In this document: positions 15,601-28,980 of the stretch, piece after piece
Numbering within the stretch: position 1 is the stretch's first letter
How the letters are laid out: each line of letters opens with the position of its first letter
Assembly (NCBI GenBank): GCA_016946835.1
Contig: JACVTC010000030.1
Coordinates: 545,001 to 590,000, forward strand
DNA length: 45,000 nucleotides
Reading direction: 5' to 3'
DNA from: Neocallimastix lanati (nom. inval.)
Taxonomy: Eukaryota; Neocallimastigomycota; Neocallimastigomycetes; Neocallimastigales; Neocallimastigaceae
The notes under the pieces: generated by a model
Told to the model about the DNA's origin: nothing
What the model saw: only the letters and a program-made list of their open reading frames with translations
Database searches by the model: none
Made by a program: the position numbers and the translations under genes

Positions 15601-16973
15601 GTTATTGTTACTACTATCACTATTATCATTATTATAAATTTCAGGTGTATTTGATAGGGTAGTAATCTTAGATTTTGAATATAGATTAGTTATATTACCC
15701 ATAGCTGTAGTGGTAGTATCCTCAAATACATTAGAAATGGAAGACTTTTCAAAATTATTGAAAAGTTCTTTTGTTTTTATTTTATTCTTATCTTTATCGT
15801 CATTATCATCATTATCATCATTATCATCATTATCATCATTACTATCATTATTATCATTATTACTATTATCATTATCATTATTATCACCACTATTATTATT
15901 AATATCATCATTATTATTAATTTCATTATTATTATCATTATTAATATTATTATCATTAATGTGCTGTTTAGGATGAAGAGCGATTATTGAATTAGTGGTT
16001 AATTCCTCAGGAATAGGGGATGGTAATGGTAATGGTGATGGTGATGGTGATGGTATTGGAGGTTTTATGATGCCCTCTGAATTCTTTAATGATAAATTTA
16101 ATGGTGAACCTTGAACCATTTGGTTCATTGGTATAGTTAAAGAATTTACCGAATTAATGAAAGGTGAACCTTGAGATGGTTGTTCTTGTTGAGGTTGAGG
16201 CTGAGGCTGAGGTTGTATAGGGAGATTCAATGGACTAATAGATGGGGAAGGATGATTAGTATGTTGATAGTTAGTATTATTTATTTGTGTTGATGTTGAT
16301 GTTGATGTTGATGTCATGATTGAATCATTACTAGGAATAATTAATGGAGAAGCTTGTAATTGTGGGGAAGTTAAATCTTCCAGAGTATCAATGACTAAAG
16401 GTGAAGCTTGATTGGATGGTATAGGGGTTGGCATTTGTGTTTGAGATGAATTGAAAACTATGGTAGAAGAAGGATTTATAGTAGGTGAAAGTAAAATAGA
16501 TCCAGAAATATCTAATGAAGTAGTGTTACTATCATCATTATTACCGTTTGTATGATGATTCAATGAATTCAATGGAAGGGTACCTTGCCTTGAACCATTA
16601 CTTATAATCGAAGATTGACTACTGATTGAAGCAGTATCTCCTTGATTATTAATAATTTGTTGTTGATTTTGAAGCATTTCCATGGATAATGGATTCTTGT
16701 TGACAACAATTCCTGTAGAATTGGTAGTAAAGTTCAAAGCATGACTATTCATTACAAAAAGAGGATTAATATTTGCAAAGTTTTGATGTTGTGGCATAAC
16801 CGATGATGAAAGACTTTCTAAATTTATTACTGTATCATTCAATGATAAATTAGAAAGTATTTGATTGAATTTAGCTTCATTATTATTATTACCAACTTTA
16901 TTATTATTCTTATCATCATTATTAGTATTATTATTATTAGTAGTATTAGTATTATTGGTATTAGTATTAGTAG

Positions 16974-17028
<55 letters not shown>

Positions 17029-17863
17029 AAAGTTATCAGTAAAGATTCGATTTTCTTGAACCGTTTGTTGATAAATTAATTTTGCTTTATTATAATTCTC
17101 TTGAGGATTTTGATTATAAATTGAAAATGGAATATTTTTCATAGGAGGTTCCGGAGTTCCATTATTAGTACTTCTACTCAAACCATTATTGATAACTTCA
17201 TTAGACATAACATTATTTATTCCGTTATCCATATTATCTATACTATTCATACTATGAATGCTATTTATACTACCCATACTACTGATACTATAATTACTTT
17301 TATCTGAAGAATTAGCTGAATTGGCAGAACCGATAGAATTATTTCTATTTATATAACCATTAGTACTAATAAATCCACCACTCGAAATATCATTTAGGTT
17401 TGAATTATTATTAAAATCATTAGAATTAAAATTATCAGAATTAGTAATGATCATTGCATTATTAAGATATAGAATATTTTGATTCATAGCAATGGTTTTA
17501 AGATCATTAATTGATAAATTCGAGAAATCTTTGATACTAATAGCATTACCATTGTTATTTAAATATGGATTATTATTAATCGTTATTGGATTATTCATGT
17601 AACTTATATTATTCATGTTATTCATGTTATTTATATTATTATTCATATTATTTATGCCTATATTAATCATATTACTCATGCTATTTATATTGTTCATATT
17701 ATTCATATTATTCATGTTATTTATATTGTTACTCATATTATTCATACTCATGTCATTCATGCTCATGTTCCTAGTATTCATCATGTCATTCATGTCATTC
17801 ATATCAGTCATATCAGTCATCATATTAATATTATTATTATGAATTAAATCATGATTATTATTA

Positions 17864-17925
<62 letters not shown>

Positions 17926-19866
17926 GACAGATATATTGACATCAAACTCTGATTTATTACTAGTAAGTGAACTTGATCTTGGAATTATAGAAGGAAATTT
18001 ATTTTGTTTACGTTTTACCAATGTAGTAATTAAGTCTGGTCTTTCATATTTTGAATTGAACTGAGTATTAAATTGTGTTTTACATTTTGTATTAAAGGAG
18101 GTAGATGAAAAAGTGGAATCAAAAGAGGCACTATCATCAAAATTAAGGTTAGAAAAATTGGGTTGAAAAGGTTGAGTATCATTGAAAAAACTTGAAGTAT
18201 CACTCGGAGTATCATACTCCTCTTCATTCAAGGCATAAATCGAAGAAGGACCCCATGATAATGTTTTTAATTGCTTTTTTCTTGGTAAAGCTTTAGACTT
18301 TATTTTTGGATCTATATCGATCATTTTATTATTACCCTTATATAAAATGGAATTTGATGTAGACTTACGTCTTTTTGAAATATTTAAAATTGAATCATTT
18401 TCAACATCTCCAGAGTTGTTCATTTTTATTGTATCATCATTATCATCATCATTATTATTATTATCCTTAGATTCATTAAAATCTTCAAAAGAAGGTAAAT
18501 TATCATCACCACTGATATTATGATCATCACTAATGGAAAGATGATTATCTTGATTAGAATTATTATTATTATTATTACTATTATTATTGTTGTTGTTATT
18601 GTTGATGCTGTTATTATTATTGTTGCTATTATTAATGTTGCTATTATTGATGTTGTTATCATTGTTATTGTTAGTATTAATATTGTTATTATTATTGTTG
18701 TTGTTATTGTTGATGCTGTTATTATTGTTGTTGTTATTGCTATCATTGTTGTTATTGATATTATTATTACTGTTATTATTGCTGTTTTTAGGATTATTAA
18801 TATCATGATGAATTTTAATATTATTATGATTGTCATTATCAAGGAATAAATTATTTGGTTTAATTGAACCTGGGATTAAAATATGTCCATTATTAGGATC
18901 AATAAATGATATACGATTTTTAGTAATATTAATACCGTTACTAATAATATTATTTTTTCCATAGGAAGAATTTCTTATTTTAAAGATACCTTCTGTTGAT
19001 GGTGTTTTCTTAATATTTTTATAGGGGTATTGTTGTATATTAAGTTCTGATAAAGGTTGACCTTTATTTTCTTTATTATCATTATCACCATTATTATAGT
19101 ATAACATATTATTATCATTAATAATAACATTGTTATTATTAACATTTCTGTAGTTAATAATAGGATTAAATTTATGGAAATGAATTTTTTTTGATTCCAG
19201 TAATTCTTTATCCGTTATCACAGAAAGAGTCTTACCCTTCTTATCTTTACCATTACTATTACTATTATGATTCATTGGATTACTAATGGAATTCATACCA
19301 ATACCAATGCCTCTACTTGTATCAGTATAATGCGAAATTGGTGAATTAGTGATGGTAGCATATTTTGAATTACTATTTTTCTTTCTTGGATAATAATTTA
19401 GATTATTCGAGGTATTAATAGTATTAGTATTGTTTGATTCCATCTCTTTAGATTTACGAGAAAATAAAGACTTTAAAGGATTTGTACTAAAATAATTTGA
19501 AATTTTCTTTTGTGAATGTATATTTACTTCCCTAGTAGTAAATGGTATACTATCTTCAAGATTAACTATATCACTTGGAGTGACACTATTATTACTACTA
19601 CTACCCGCATTACTATTATTTTCCATTGCTTCAATTTGATATAAATCATTTTGATTTTGATAAAGCGTAGCATTAGAATTGGAAGTGGAATTAGAATTGG
19701 AAGTGGAATTTGTGTTCAAATTTTGATTATTATAAAGATATATCGAACTGGCCTTTTGATATTTTTTTTTATTTTTTTTATTTTTTTTCCATCGATAGGC
19801 CATAAATCCCAGTATCGATAATATTAATACAACTACAAATATTAATGCTATAATAATAATATCCAT
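15307..19866 (-). CDS. Asn-rich single-pass membrane protein with C-terminal NPF motifs
   Basis: 1519 aa in one exon. I do not recognise the family. Residues 4-24 (IIIALIFVVVLILSILGFMA) form one membrane span followed by a very basic stretch (RWKKNKKNKKK), predicting a short outside N terminus and a long cytosolic C-terminal part. There is no cleavable signal peptide. The body is low-complexity: poly-Asn around 650-668, 948-962 and ~1422-1433, Asp/Asn-rich ~1302-1358, Met/Asn repeats ~680-770. Ordered-looking islands such as KSKALPRKKQLKTLSWGPSS are candidate functional sites. A Ser-Pro-Leu motif recurs about five times (~1150-1260). Three NPF tripeptides (1481, 1490, 1515) end the protein; NPF is the known ligand of EH domains, so endocytic trafficking or a cortical adaptor role is a reasonable inference. 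Codon use and the unbroken 4.5 kb frame support a real gene. Confidence 0.8.
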
Positions 19867-20025
19867 TTTTGAATATTTTGATTTATATAATAAATTCTTT
19901 CTTTCTTTTTTTTTTTTTTTAAAGATAAATTAATAAAGCATATGTATAAATATATATATAAAAATAATAATAATAATAATATTAAAAAAAAAAAAAAAAA
20001 AAAAACTTTTGAATAGTATAGGATA

Positions 20026-20059
<34 letters not shown>

Positions 20060-22356
20060 TTTTTTTTCTTTATATATATATATATGTAAATATTTAATAA
20101 TAAATAAGTATATAAATATAGTTTTTTTTTTTTTTTTTTTCTCAGTTATACTGAAATATGAATATAATAATATTTAATTTTTCTTTTTTCTTTTTTTAAA
20201 GAAAAAAAAAAAAAAAAATAATAAAAAAAAAATATAAAATAAAATTTATAAATAAAAATATTATTTAATAAATAATAAATAATATATAATAAATAATAAA
20301 TAATATATAATATTATAAACTAATTACAATATTAATAAACTTTATTCTTTTTTTTTTTTTTTTTTTTTTTTTGAAAATAAATTATAATATATATATCTTT
20401 TTGTTTTTCTTTTTAAAGTATGATTTAAGAATTAAACTTGATATATTTTAAAGTAACCAATAGATATAATATTATTTCTAGAAATAATAATTTTTTCTTT
20501 ATTTCATTTATTTATTTATTTTAAATAAATAAATTTTTTATGAATACGATAACTGTATTTTTTAAATATTTATAAACTTTTATGAAAACGTCAAATTTTT
20601 TTTTTTAAATAAATATATATATGAAAGTTTCTTTCCCTTTTCCTTTTTATTTAAATTTAAATTATTAACGAATTTTTATTTATTTTAAAAAAAAGAAAAT
20701 TATTAAAGTATTTATTATATTAATATATATTAAAAAAATAAGTAATCAATAAAGGTAATATTAATATAATATTGTTTGGATATTAATATATAATAGTATT
20801 AAATTAAATAGGTTTTCATTTGTTATTCAATAGATAACTAATATATCAATTTAAATAAAAAATAAGAAAGTATAAAAATAATTATTTTTTAATCCTGAAT
20901 AATATAAATGATATTGTTCAAAAAAAATATGAATATTAAAAGATAATTGTATATAATATAATAAATAACAGAATTGTTATAATAAATAATAGAATTGTAA
21001 ATATTTCTTTATATATTGATATATATGATATAAATAGGCTATGAATTTTTTTTTGTTTTTTTTCTATTATTATTATTATTATTCTTTTTTTTAGTGGTAT
21101 CAAAGAAAATTTTTTTTAAATATTCCTTTTATATATGTATTGTAAGAAAAAAAAAAGCAATTTAAAAAAAAAACAATTAAACTCTTGATAATTCCATTAT
21201 TGATAAAAAATATTATAATATCTCTTTAAAAATAAAAATTTTATTATATTATTTTTAAATTCCTATAAATAAAAATAATATATATAAAAGATTATATATA
21301 TTATAAATATAACAAAAGAACAGTTAGATTATAAAATCTTTTCATATAATTTCTCTTACATATAATTAAAATTTTAAAGAAAAAAAAAAAGACTAAAATA
21401 TTTTTTTTTAAAAAAAAAAAACTTTACTATATCAAACTATATTACCAAATATCATTACAACATAATATTTAATATTTAATCATATATAATATAATAATTT
21501 CTAAAAAAGCTTTGTAAAGGAATAGTTACCTTTTATATAGATAAGAGATTTTGATTTCAATTATATATCCTTAAAGATATTATTATTACTTTTACGATTA
21601 TATATTAGGATATTCAATTTCATATATTAAAACATTTTTTTCATTTTTTATTTTCTTTAGTATTATTTTTATTAAAAAAAGATATTGAACATATTTTATG
21701 TATTATTATATTTAACAAATGAAATGAAATTTGATTTTAAAATTATATAAAATTGATTAAAAAGGTTAATATTATTTTAAATAAAAAAAAAATAAAAAAA
21801 ATAAAAAAAAATTAAAATAAAAAAAAATTAAAATAAAACTTTATTAATTATTGATGTTAAATATTCAAAAAATCTATTTAAACTATATTATATTATATTA
21901 TATATATTATAAAATATATATGATATAAATTAAATAAGGATTATTTTATATCTATTTAATATAAAAAAAAAAATAAATATTAAAGATAAAAATAAAATAA
22001 TAATTATTTAAATATAAATAAAATTTTGTTTAAATGTAAAATAATAATTATATGAATTATCATTAATAAATACAACGAAATAAATAATAAATATATTTAG
22101 ATAGATTATAAAGTTTTCTTCCCTTTTTAAAAGGAGTAATAAAGAATTTCATCAACTTATTCATAATTAAAACATTTTTATTCAACAATATATTAAATAT
22201 ATAGATTCCATATATTATCTATATTCACTATAAAATAAAAAATAATTAATAATAATTAATCATACTTATTTATTTATTATTTATTATTTGTTTATTATTT
22301 ATTAATATTAAAAAGTATTCTTATTATTTATTATTCATTACTAATTATTAATTATT
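19867..22356. other. Gene-poor AT-rich region
   Basis: Begins with the likely promoter of the Asn-rich gene, including poly(T)/poly(A) tracts near 19905-20065. The rest is A/T homopolymers and short TA repeats with no credible ORF or RNA block. Confidence 0.6.
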
Positions 22357-22357
22357 A

Positions 22358-22917
22358 ATGTATATTCTTATTTATTTATTATTTATTTATTATTTATTTA
22401 TTATTTATTTATTATTTATTATTATTTATTATTATTTATTATTTATTATTTATTATTTATTATTTATTATTTATTATTTATTATTTATTATTTATTATTT
22501 ATTATTTATTATTTATTATTTATTATTTATTATTTATTATTTATTATTTATTATTTATTATTTATTATTTATTATTTATTATTCATTATTTATTATTTAT
22601 TATTTATTATTTATTATTTATTATTTATTATTTATTATTTATTATTTATTATTTATTATTTATTATTTATTATTATTTATTTATTTATTATTTATTTATT
22701 ATTTATTATTATTTATTATTATTTATTATTTATTATTTATTATTTATTATTTATTATTTATTATTTTATTATTTTATTATTTATTTATTATTTATTATTT
22801 ATTATTTATTATTTATTATTTATTATTTATTATTTATTATTATTTATTTATATTATTTATTATTTATTATTTATTATTTATTATTTATTTATTATCTATT
22901 TATTTATTATTTATTTT
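22358..22917. repeat. (ATTATTT)n heptanucleotide array
   Basis: About 560 bp of mostly 7-bp ATTATTT units with occasional 4-, 8- or 10-bp variants. The 201-aa Tyr/Leu/Ile frame across it is an artefact: 7 bp units cycle through all three frames. Confidence 0.95.
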
Positions 22918-24355
22918 AATTAATAATTATAAATCTCAATCTCAATTTAATATCATTATATAGATCAATTTATTTTATAATTGAAAGTATTGAATTTTTA
23001 TTTTTCTATTTTATATATATCTATTTTATAATTCTATTTTATACTTTATACATTTACTCTTTATATTATATAATTATGTATTTATTTAATATATATTTAT
23101 ATATTATAATATATTACACCATATAAAGCTTTATTTGTAAAAAGTTTTTTTTTTGTTTCTGTGAATTATGGATTACAAACTTTATATATTAATAAATGAT
23201 GATGTATTGAGATAATCGTAGGAATATATTGAAATGGGATTCAATTACAATATATGTAGTGCGTATATTATCAGTAGAATTTCAATTTATTTTATTTATT
23301 TTTTAAATATTTTTTAATTTTTTAAAAATATAAAAAAATTTTTTTTATACCAAAAATTGAAAATTTATATTTATTTACTTATTTATTTATTTATTTTTCT
23401 ATTTATCTATTTATTTATTATATAATATTTATTATTTATATATATATTATATAATATTTATTATATTTATTTATTATTTATTTATTTATTTACATCTATT
23501 CAAGGGATAAATGCATTCATATAATCTAATTATTGACATAAAATATAACGCAATAATTAAATTTTTATTATAAATCTAAAGTATTAAATAATATTTTTAT
23601 GTATTAATATCTAACCCTTTTATTAAATGATAATTAAAATTTAATAGCCATCAATTAGCCACATCTTTATGAAATAATAAGTAAATGAATAGATAAATAA
23701 ATAATAAATAAATAATGAAAAGATGAATCGTATTTATTAATAATGAATAAATAAATAAATAAATAAACAATTGAGTAAATAAATAAAAGGTATGAGTCTT
23801 TCTTTTTTATAATAATTTATCATTATTATAATAATTTATTAACGAAAAAAAACTTAAAAATAATTAAATAATTATAAAATTATTATTAAAATTATTAAAT
23901 AGTTATATTAAATAGCTTTATTTCCTTGCTTTATATTTTTAAAATTATTTATTTATTTTTAATTATAATTATTTATTTAATCATAATATATTATTTATTT
24001 ATTTATTTACTTATTTATTTGCTTATTTATTTGTTTATATATAATTTATTGATAATTATTTAATATAATTAAAGTATGACAAAAAAAAGGCAGAGTCTTC
24101 ATCATTAATTAATAATTTTATTAAAAATAAAAGAAGTTCTTTTGGGTAATATGGAGATATCACGTTTTTTAGTCATTAGTTAGATAAATCATTTACATTT
24201 ATTATATATATATGCTATTATTACATAAATTAATTAATTTGAATTTTATTTTAATTATTTTTGTTTAAAGTTGGAAATTAATGATATACGAATAAAATTA
24301 GATTAAATTTAATATGAAAATATGAATCATTTCTTGTAATACATTTATTAAATAA
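22918..24355. other. AT-rich DNA without a recognisable gene
   Basis: (TTTA)n stretches near 23370-23490 and 23990-24040 and unstructured AT-rich sequence. No ORF is supported. Confidence 0.6.
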
Positions 24356-24640
24356 ATAGCATTTATCTAAACCTTGGCCACAGTTCTGGTATAAATAAAG
24401 AATTAGTTAGTAATACATTAATAAAACATTTCCCATAAAAACTTTGCTCATAAAACTTATTTTTACCTTCTATTACATAATGGTCTCGCTTCAAAAGGAA
24501 GTTAGGAATTGGAGAGGTACTCTGAGAAAAAGCATACTTGAAAAATTCTAAGCAATAGCAATAATATACATGTCAGAGCGACAATACTAAACACTTAGTA
24601 AGGCCATCCAGAGCGGTACACACGGGAAGTAAAAATATAT
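24356..24640. other. GC-richer non-coding island 1
   Basis: The stretch from CCTTGGCCACAGTTCTGG to CGGTACACACGGGAAG is clearly richer in G+C than its surroundings. All six frames are closed within ~40 codons and I see no tRNA, 5S, U6 or LINE motif. It could be an old retroelement or a Pol II ncRNA. Confidence 0.4.
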
Positions 24641-24745
24641 TCAACAAATTAATAAAATTAATAAATAAAATTATATTAATAAAATTATATTAATAAAATT
24701 ATATTAATAAAATTATATTAATAAATAATAATTATATAATAAATA
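24641..24745. repeat. 14-bp tandem repeat (ATATTAATAAAATT)n
   Basis: About four near-perfect 14-bp units following directly on island 1. Confidence 0.8.
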
Positions 24746-24930
24746 ATAATTATAATAGAAGGCTTTTCTTTTTTAAGGTTGGTTGGTAAAGAATTAATAA
24801 GAAACAAAGGAATTAGACAGTAATTAAAAAACAAAAGTTATTATTAAACTAATTAATAAAATAAAAAAAAAGTGTGTTTATTAATAAATAATTAAATAAT
24901 AATTAATGATAATTAAATAATAATTAAATG

Positions 24931-25044
<114 letters not shown>

Positions 25045-25116
25045 GTCCTAATGAAAATCATAATTTAAAATCACAATAATTTAATAAAAATAAAATTATT
25101 AAATATTGTACTATAT

Positions 25117-25172
25117 AAAAAATATAGAGATATTGATATTGATATTGATATAGATATAGATATAGATATTTA
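25117..25172. repeat. (GATATT/GATATA)n hexanucleotide repeat
   Basis: About eight 6-bp units, switching from GATATT to GATATA half way through. Confidence 0.85.
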
Positions 25173-25229
25173 TATTTAATACTATTAAATAATTATTAAT
25201 AAGATAGAAAAAATAAAAAAATAAAAAAT

Positions 25230-25312
25230 AAAATAATAAAAAATTAAATAATAAAAATAATAAAAATAATAAAAATAATAAAAATAATAAAAATAATAAA
25301 ATTAATAATATT
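25230..25312. repeat. (AATAAAAAT)n 9-bp repeat
   Basis: Six to seven 9-bp units. Confidence 0.8.
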
Positions 25313-25585
25313 CTGTACAGAAAAGAGTACCAGTAACATCAAATAATTTAACTTTATTTTATGAAGATTAAAAAACAATTTTTTTTTCTTTTTTCTATTT
25401 TATTTTATCGTATTTTTATTATAATTTAAAAAAAAAAAAAAAAAAATTTTTTTTTTTTTCTCTTAATTCTTAATTCTTAATTCTTAAATCATATAAAAAT
25501 TATTATTTTTAACTATTATTATATATTAATTAAAAAATAAATAAAAAAAAAAAAAAAAAAAGATTTTATTAAGTTTTCATGTATC

Positions 25586-25617
<32 letters not shown>

Positions 25618-25969
25618 CTTTTTTTTTTTATTTTTTAATATAATTTTTTATTTGTATTTATTTATAATGGTTATTTTATTTATATATTTTATTTTTTTTA
25701 TATATTGATGAATTTTTTTTTAAAAGGACTTCCTTTTAATAAAATAAAATAGAATAAAAGAAAATAAGAAAATAAGAAATTAGATATACATATATATATG
25801 TAAGATATTAGTATAGAAAGTAGAGATAATTTATAAATATAAATATATATATATATATACACATATCTATTATATCTATTATATGTATCTTATAGATATA
25901 ATAGATAAATTATTATAAATTATATAGGTATGTATTTATAATATACATCATATTTTTTATTACCAAAGC

Positions 25970-25970
<1 letters not shown>
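25313..25970. other. AT-rich DNA without a recognisable gene
   Basis: Homopolymers and TA repeats only. Nothing gene-like is seen. Confidence 0.6.

Positions 25971-26037
<67 letters not shown>
25971..26037. repeat. (TTA)n microsatellite
   Basis: About 22 units of ATT/TTA in intergenic DNA, followed by an imperfect extension and a (TA)n run near 26117-26150. Confidence 0.95.
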
Positions 26038-26041
<4 letters not shown>

Positions 26042-26109
26042 ATTTTTATTATTATTTTTATTATTATTTCTAATATATTTCTATTTTTAATTTAAAATAT
26101 TTAAATAAA

Positions 26110-26152
<43 letters not shown>

Positions 26153-26204
26153 TAAAGTGGGAACAAACTTTAGTTAATAATATTTATTATAAAAAAAAAA
26201 AAAA

Positions 26205-26690
26205 AATAACTTTGCTATGAATTTCGAGGAATGATAGGGTATCACTAACTTTTTTCCCATGCATTCAATGATATAGCTTCCATGTTGGATAAAGATGATC
26301 ATTAGAATATCTGTATCAAAAGATACTTCCTTCCTTGATCATGACAATATTAGGTTTAATGGTATACAAATGGAGCATAGTTTAAAAAAATCAATTATTA
26401 ATCACCATAGGCATATAACATAAGGTAAGCAATGGATAGATATTGAATAAAATAAAATTCCTTGGGTATTTTAATTAATCTAATCGTGTATAGCAGGAAT
26501 TTACTTTGTAATAATAAACATTTTTCCCTTCTCCCAGTAAAACTTTTCTTTATTATTTCTCTTCTCTAGGAAATTTATTAACGTCTTTGTGTATTGGCGT
26601 GTATTGATGTATTGTTAATCTAATCGACGCGGATGTGCTTTTTGTTCGTTTTTATTTTCTTACTCGTCCATAAATAATGTGGAAATTATT
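26205..26690. other. GC-richer non-coding island 2
   Basis: About 480 bp with mixed composition and no ORF over ~40 codons. A perfect 12-bp direct repeat TTAATCTAATCG occurs at 26475-26486 and 26615-26626, bracketing ~128 bp. A related tandem of GTGTATTG-like units lies just before the second copy. No RNA family is recognised. Confidence 0.4.
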
Positions 26691-26785
26691 AGCAAAATTT
26701 TTAGATTTTTTTTTTTATAGCTTCAATTAATCCAAACTTTAATCTTTAATTATTTATTCATTTATTAATTACATGAATATTTTTT

Positions 26786-26822
<37 letters not shown>

Positions 26823-26959
26823 CTCAATTATTAAAAAAATAAATAAATAGTATTTGTCCAATTAGAATATAATAATATTTTAAATAGTAATAATGTGAAA
26901 TAAAAAAAAAAAAAAGTAATATTCAAATTTCAAAGTGTAATAAATAAATTCTGAAAAAA

Positions 26960-28068
26960 TTTCATTAGGTAACGCAATGAACCTTGAACCTTGAACCTCA
27001 ACCTCTAGATTATATAAGATTTCTGTTTTAAAAGGGAATTCATATTCCGAATTAGGATTTGAATTGACTATCTGAAAGAAATTATAGTTTTCTTCTTCAG
27101 AGGCATCGAGTCCTGTCTTAACTGTATTTTCAGTGTTGACTCTCCTGGTTAGTTTATTTGTGCTTATATACGGTCAGAATAGCAATCTTTGTCAAGTACT
27201 AGCCCTTAGGCATAATTTCTTTAAAGAGAATCACAAATTGCACGAAAAAAATGACATTTTTGAATAATCCCCAAAAAATGAATTGGTTCTTAAATAAAAC
27301 ATTCCCATTCCACCAAGAAGGAAGTTATATAATCGGTTCCCACGTCACATATATATTTATACACACTTATTATTTCAGAAAATTACTTAAATGAACACGA
27401 TTCTTCTCGGTTACGAAATCCATATTGTTTAGGTCTTAATAAATCCTTTATCAATTCCATATTTAGAGATTCTATTAGTGATGATTTTTTTTATTTAAAA
27501 TAATTTTTTAATCCATTATTGATAAGAGAGATGTCACGATAGTTATTACAATCTGATGGATTGCTCTTTTTTTTTTTTTTTTTTTTTTTTATGAATAGAA
27601 ACTATCGATGTGTTATTCCATGATTTTTGGAAAATCACCATACCAAATACGATTGATTAAAGGCTTTGAGATATTTAAAGCCAAATGAAATATTTTCTAT
27701 TATTTTCATTTGATTCATCTGAATCATTTTTTACCAAGGAATCAAAAGCTTTGAAGAATTCCATTGGAATACCATCAGGACCACAAGCTTTTAAGTTAGG
27801 CATAGATGTGATAACTTTGTTAATTTCTTCATCGCTAATATCTCGGTTAATTTTCCCATTCCTCTTGCCTAGGACTTCCCAAATTCCTTAGTGCATCAGA
27901 ATTCTTCCAGTAGTCTTTAGAAAGACTATGACCTGAAGGATCCGACCCTAAGAATTTATAATGAAAATGCCAAGCTTTTTAATTTTTCATCTGTTGAAAA
28001 AATAAATTCATTGTTAATGCTTTTAATTGGATGAGAGACCATGAAAGATTGATTATTTATTTTTTTAA

Positions 28069-28112
<44 letters not shown>

Positions 28113-28175
28113 TCCATATTTTTTCTTTTCATCCTTTTTAAGAGCTAACGAACATTCAATTTTAACCCAATATAA

Positions 28176-28200
<25 letters not shown>
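26960..28200 (-). mobile_element. LINE copy D, heavily decayed
   Basis: The segment ~27375-28200 aligns by eye, block by block, with the RT region of copy B (11130-11885). Conserved minus-strand peptides include KACGPDGIPMEFFKAF, WYGDFPKSWNNTSIVSI, NPSDCNNYRDISLINNG and KYGID. Frames are broken many times. Long T-runs (27568-27590, ~28073-28105, ~28180-28212) sit where copy B has short A-runs or ordinary codons. The stretch 26960-27370 is less certain; CACCAAGAAGGAAGTTATAT near 27317 resembles the sequence encoding the FNFLLGG block, suggesting an internal deletion that joined 3' and RT parts. Confidence 0.75.
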
Positions 28201-28217
<17 letters not shown>

Positions 28218-28479
28218 CGTTTAAATTTTTTATGAGTTAAGAATACATGATTTTTTTAGTTTAATTTTTATTTTTTTAAATTGTTATATTTATTAAAATT
28301 ATAGTAGTTTATAATTTTATTGATGAACAAGTATTTTTTGATTATTATGTTTATAATAATATTTATTTATATTTATAAATAAATTTTTAAAAATAATGAT
28401 TATGTGAAAGTTAATAGAAATATTTATTGACTTAAAATTTTAATTTAATATAAACCTAAGAGTAATTTTTAACTAATAA

Positions 28480-28712
28480 TTACCAACATTTACCGTAACT
28501 TGATTGACATCCAGAATCACAGTAGTCACTAGATTTACCACAATATCCATATTTACTACAACAATAATTTCGTTTACATATGTATATTTCATCCTTCTTA
28601 GAGCCACACTTATCACTAGATAGTATAGTTGGAATAGCTCGCTTCTTTACAGTAGTTTTAGTTTTTTTTTCTGTTTTTTGTAACAGAATATTATAATAAA
28701 AATATAAAAACA
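28480..28712 (-). CDS. Chitin-binding type-1 (hevein-like, CBM18) domain, terminal exon
   Basis: About 77 codons ending at a stop. The last ~42 residues are one CBM18 domain: CGSKKDEIYICKRNYCCSKY, then GYCGKSSDYC, then GCQSSYGKC. All eight cysteines are present in the hevein order, with the Ser and aromatic residues that bind N-acetylglucosamine. There is no ATG: the frame opens through GTG and directly abuts TTTATTTCAG, a good 3' splice site (exon from 28712), so the N-terminal exon lies upstream. A candidate is an ATG at 28920 starting a short Lys-then-hydrophobic peptide, but I see no strong donor. Proteins of this type are secreted and protect or bind fungal wall chitin. Real domain; gene incomplete or 5' exon unresolved. 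Confidence 0.75.
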
Positions 28713-28980
28713 CTGAAATAAAAATTTTCTTTTATAATTCTATTTTATTTTTTTTTTTTAAATTTTATTATTTATATTTATTATAATACTAAGTCGCAAG
28801 GATTGATATAGTATTAATTTTTTTTACAAAGGGTTTTATTAAAAATTAAGGTTTATTAACTAAAGAATTAAAATAAAAAACACAAAGAAAAGAATATTTT
28901 TTATTATAAATTTTACTCATTTATTTTTTTTTTTTTTTTTTTTTTTCAAAAGTTTAAGTTATTACAAAATAAAAAAATAA

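Noticed and set aside
22358-22963. 201-aa Tyr/Leu/Ile-rich ORF
   Set aside because: Translation of a 7-bp repeat; composition is fixed by the repeat.
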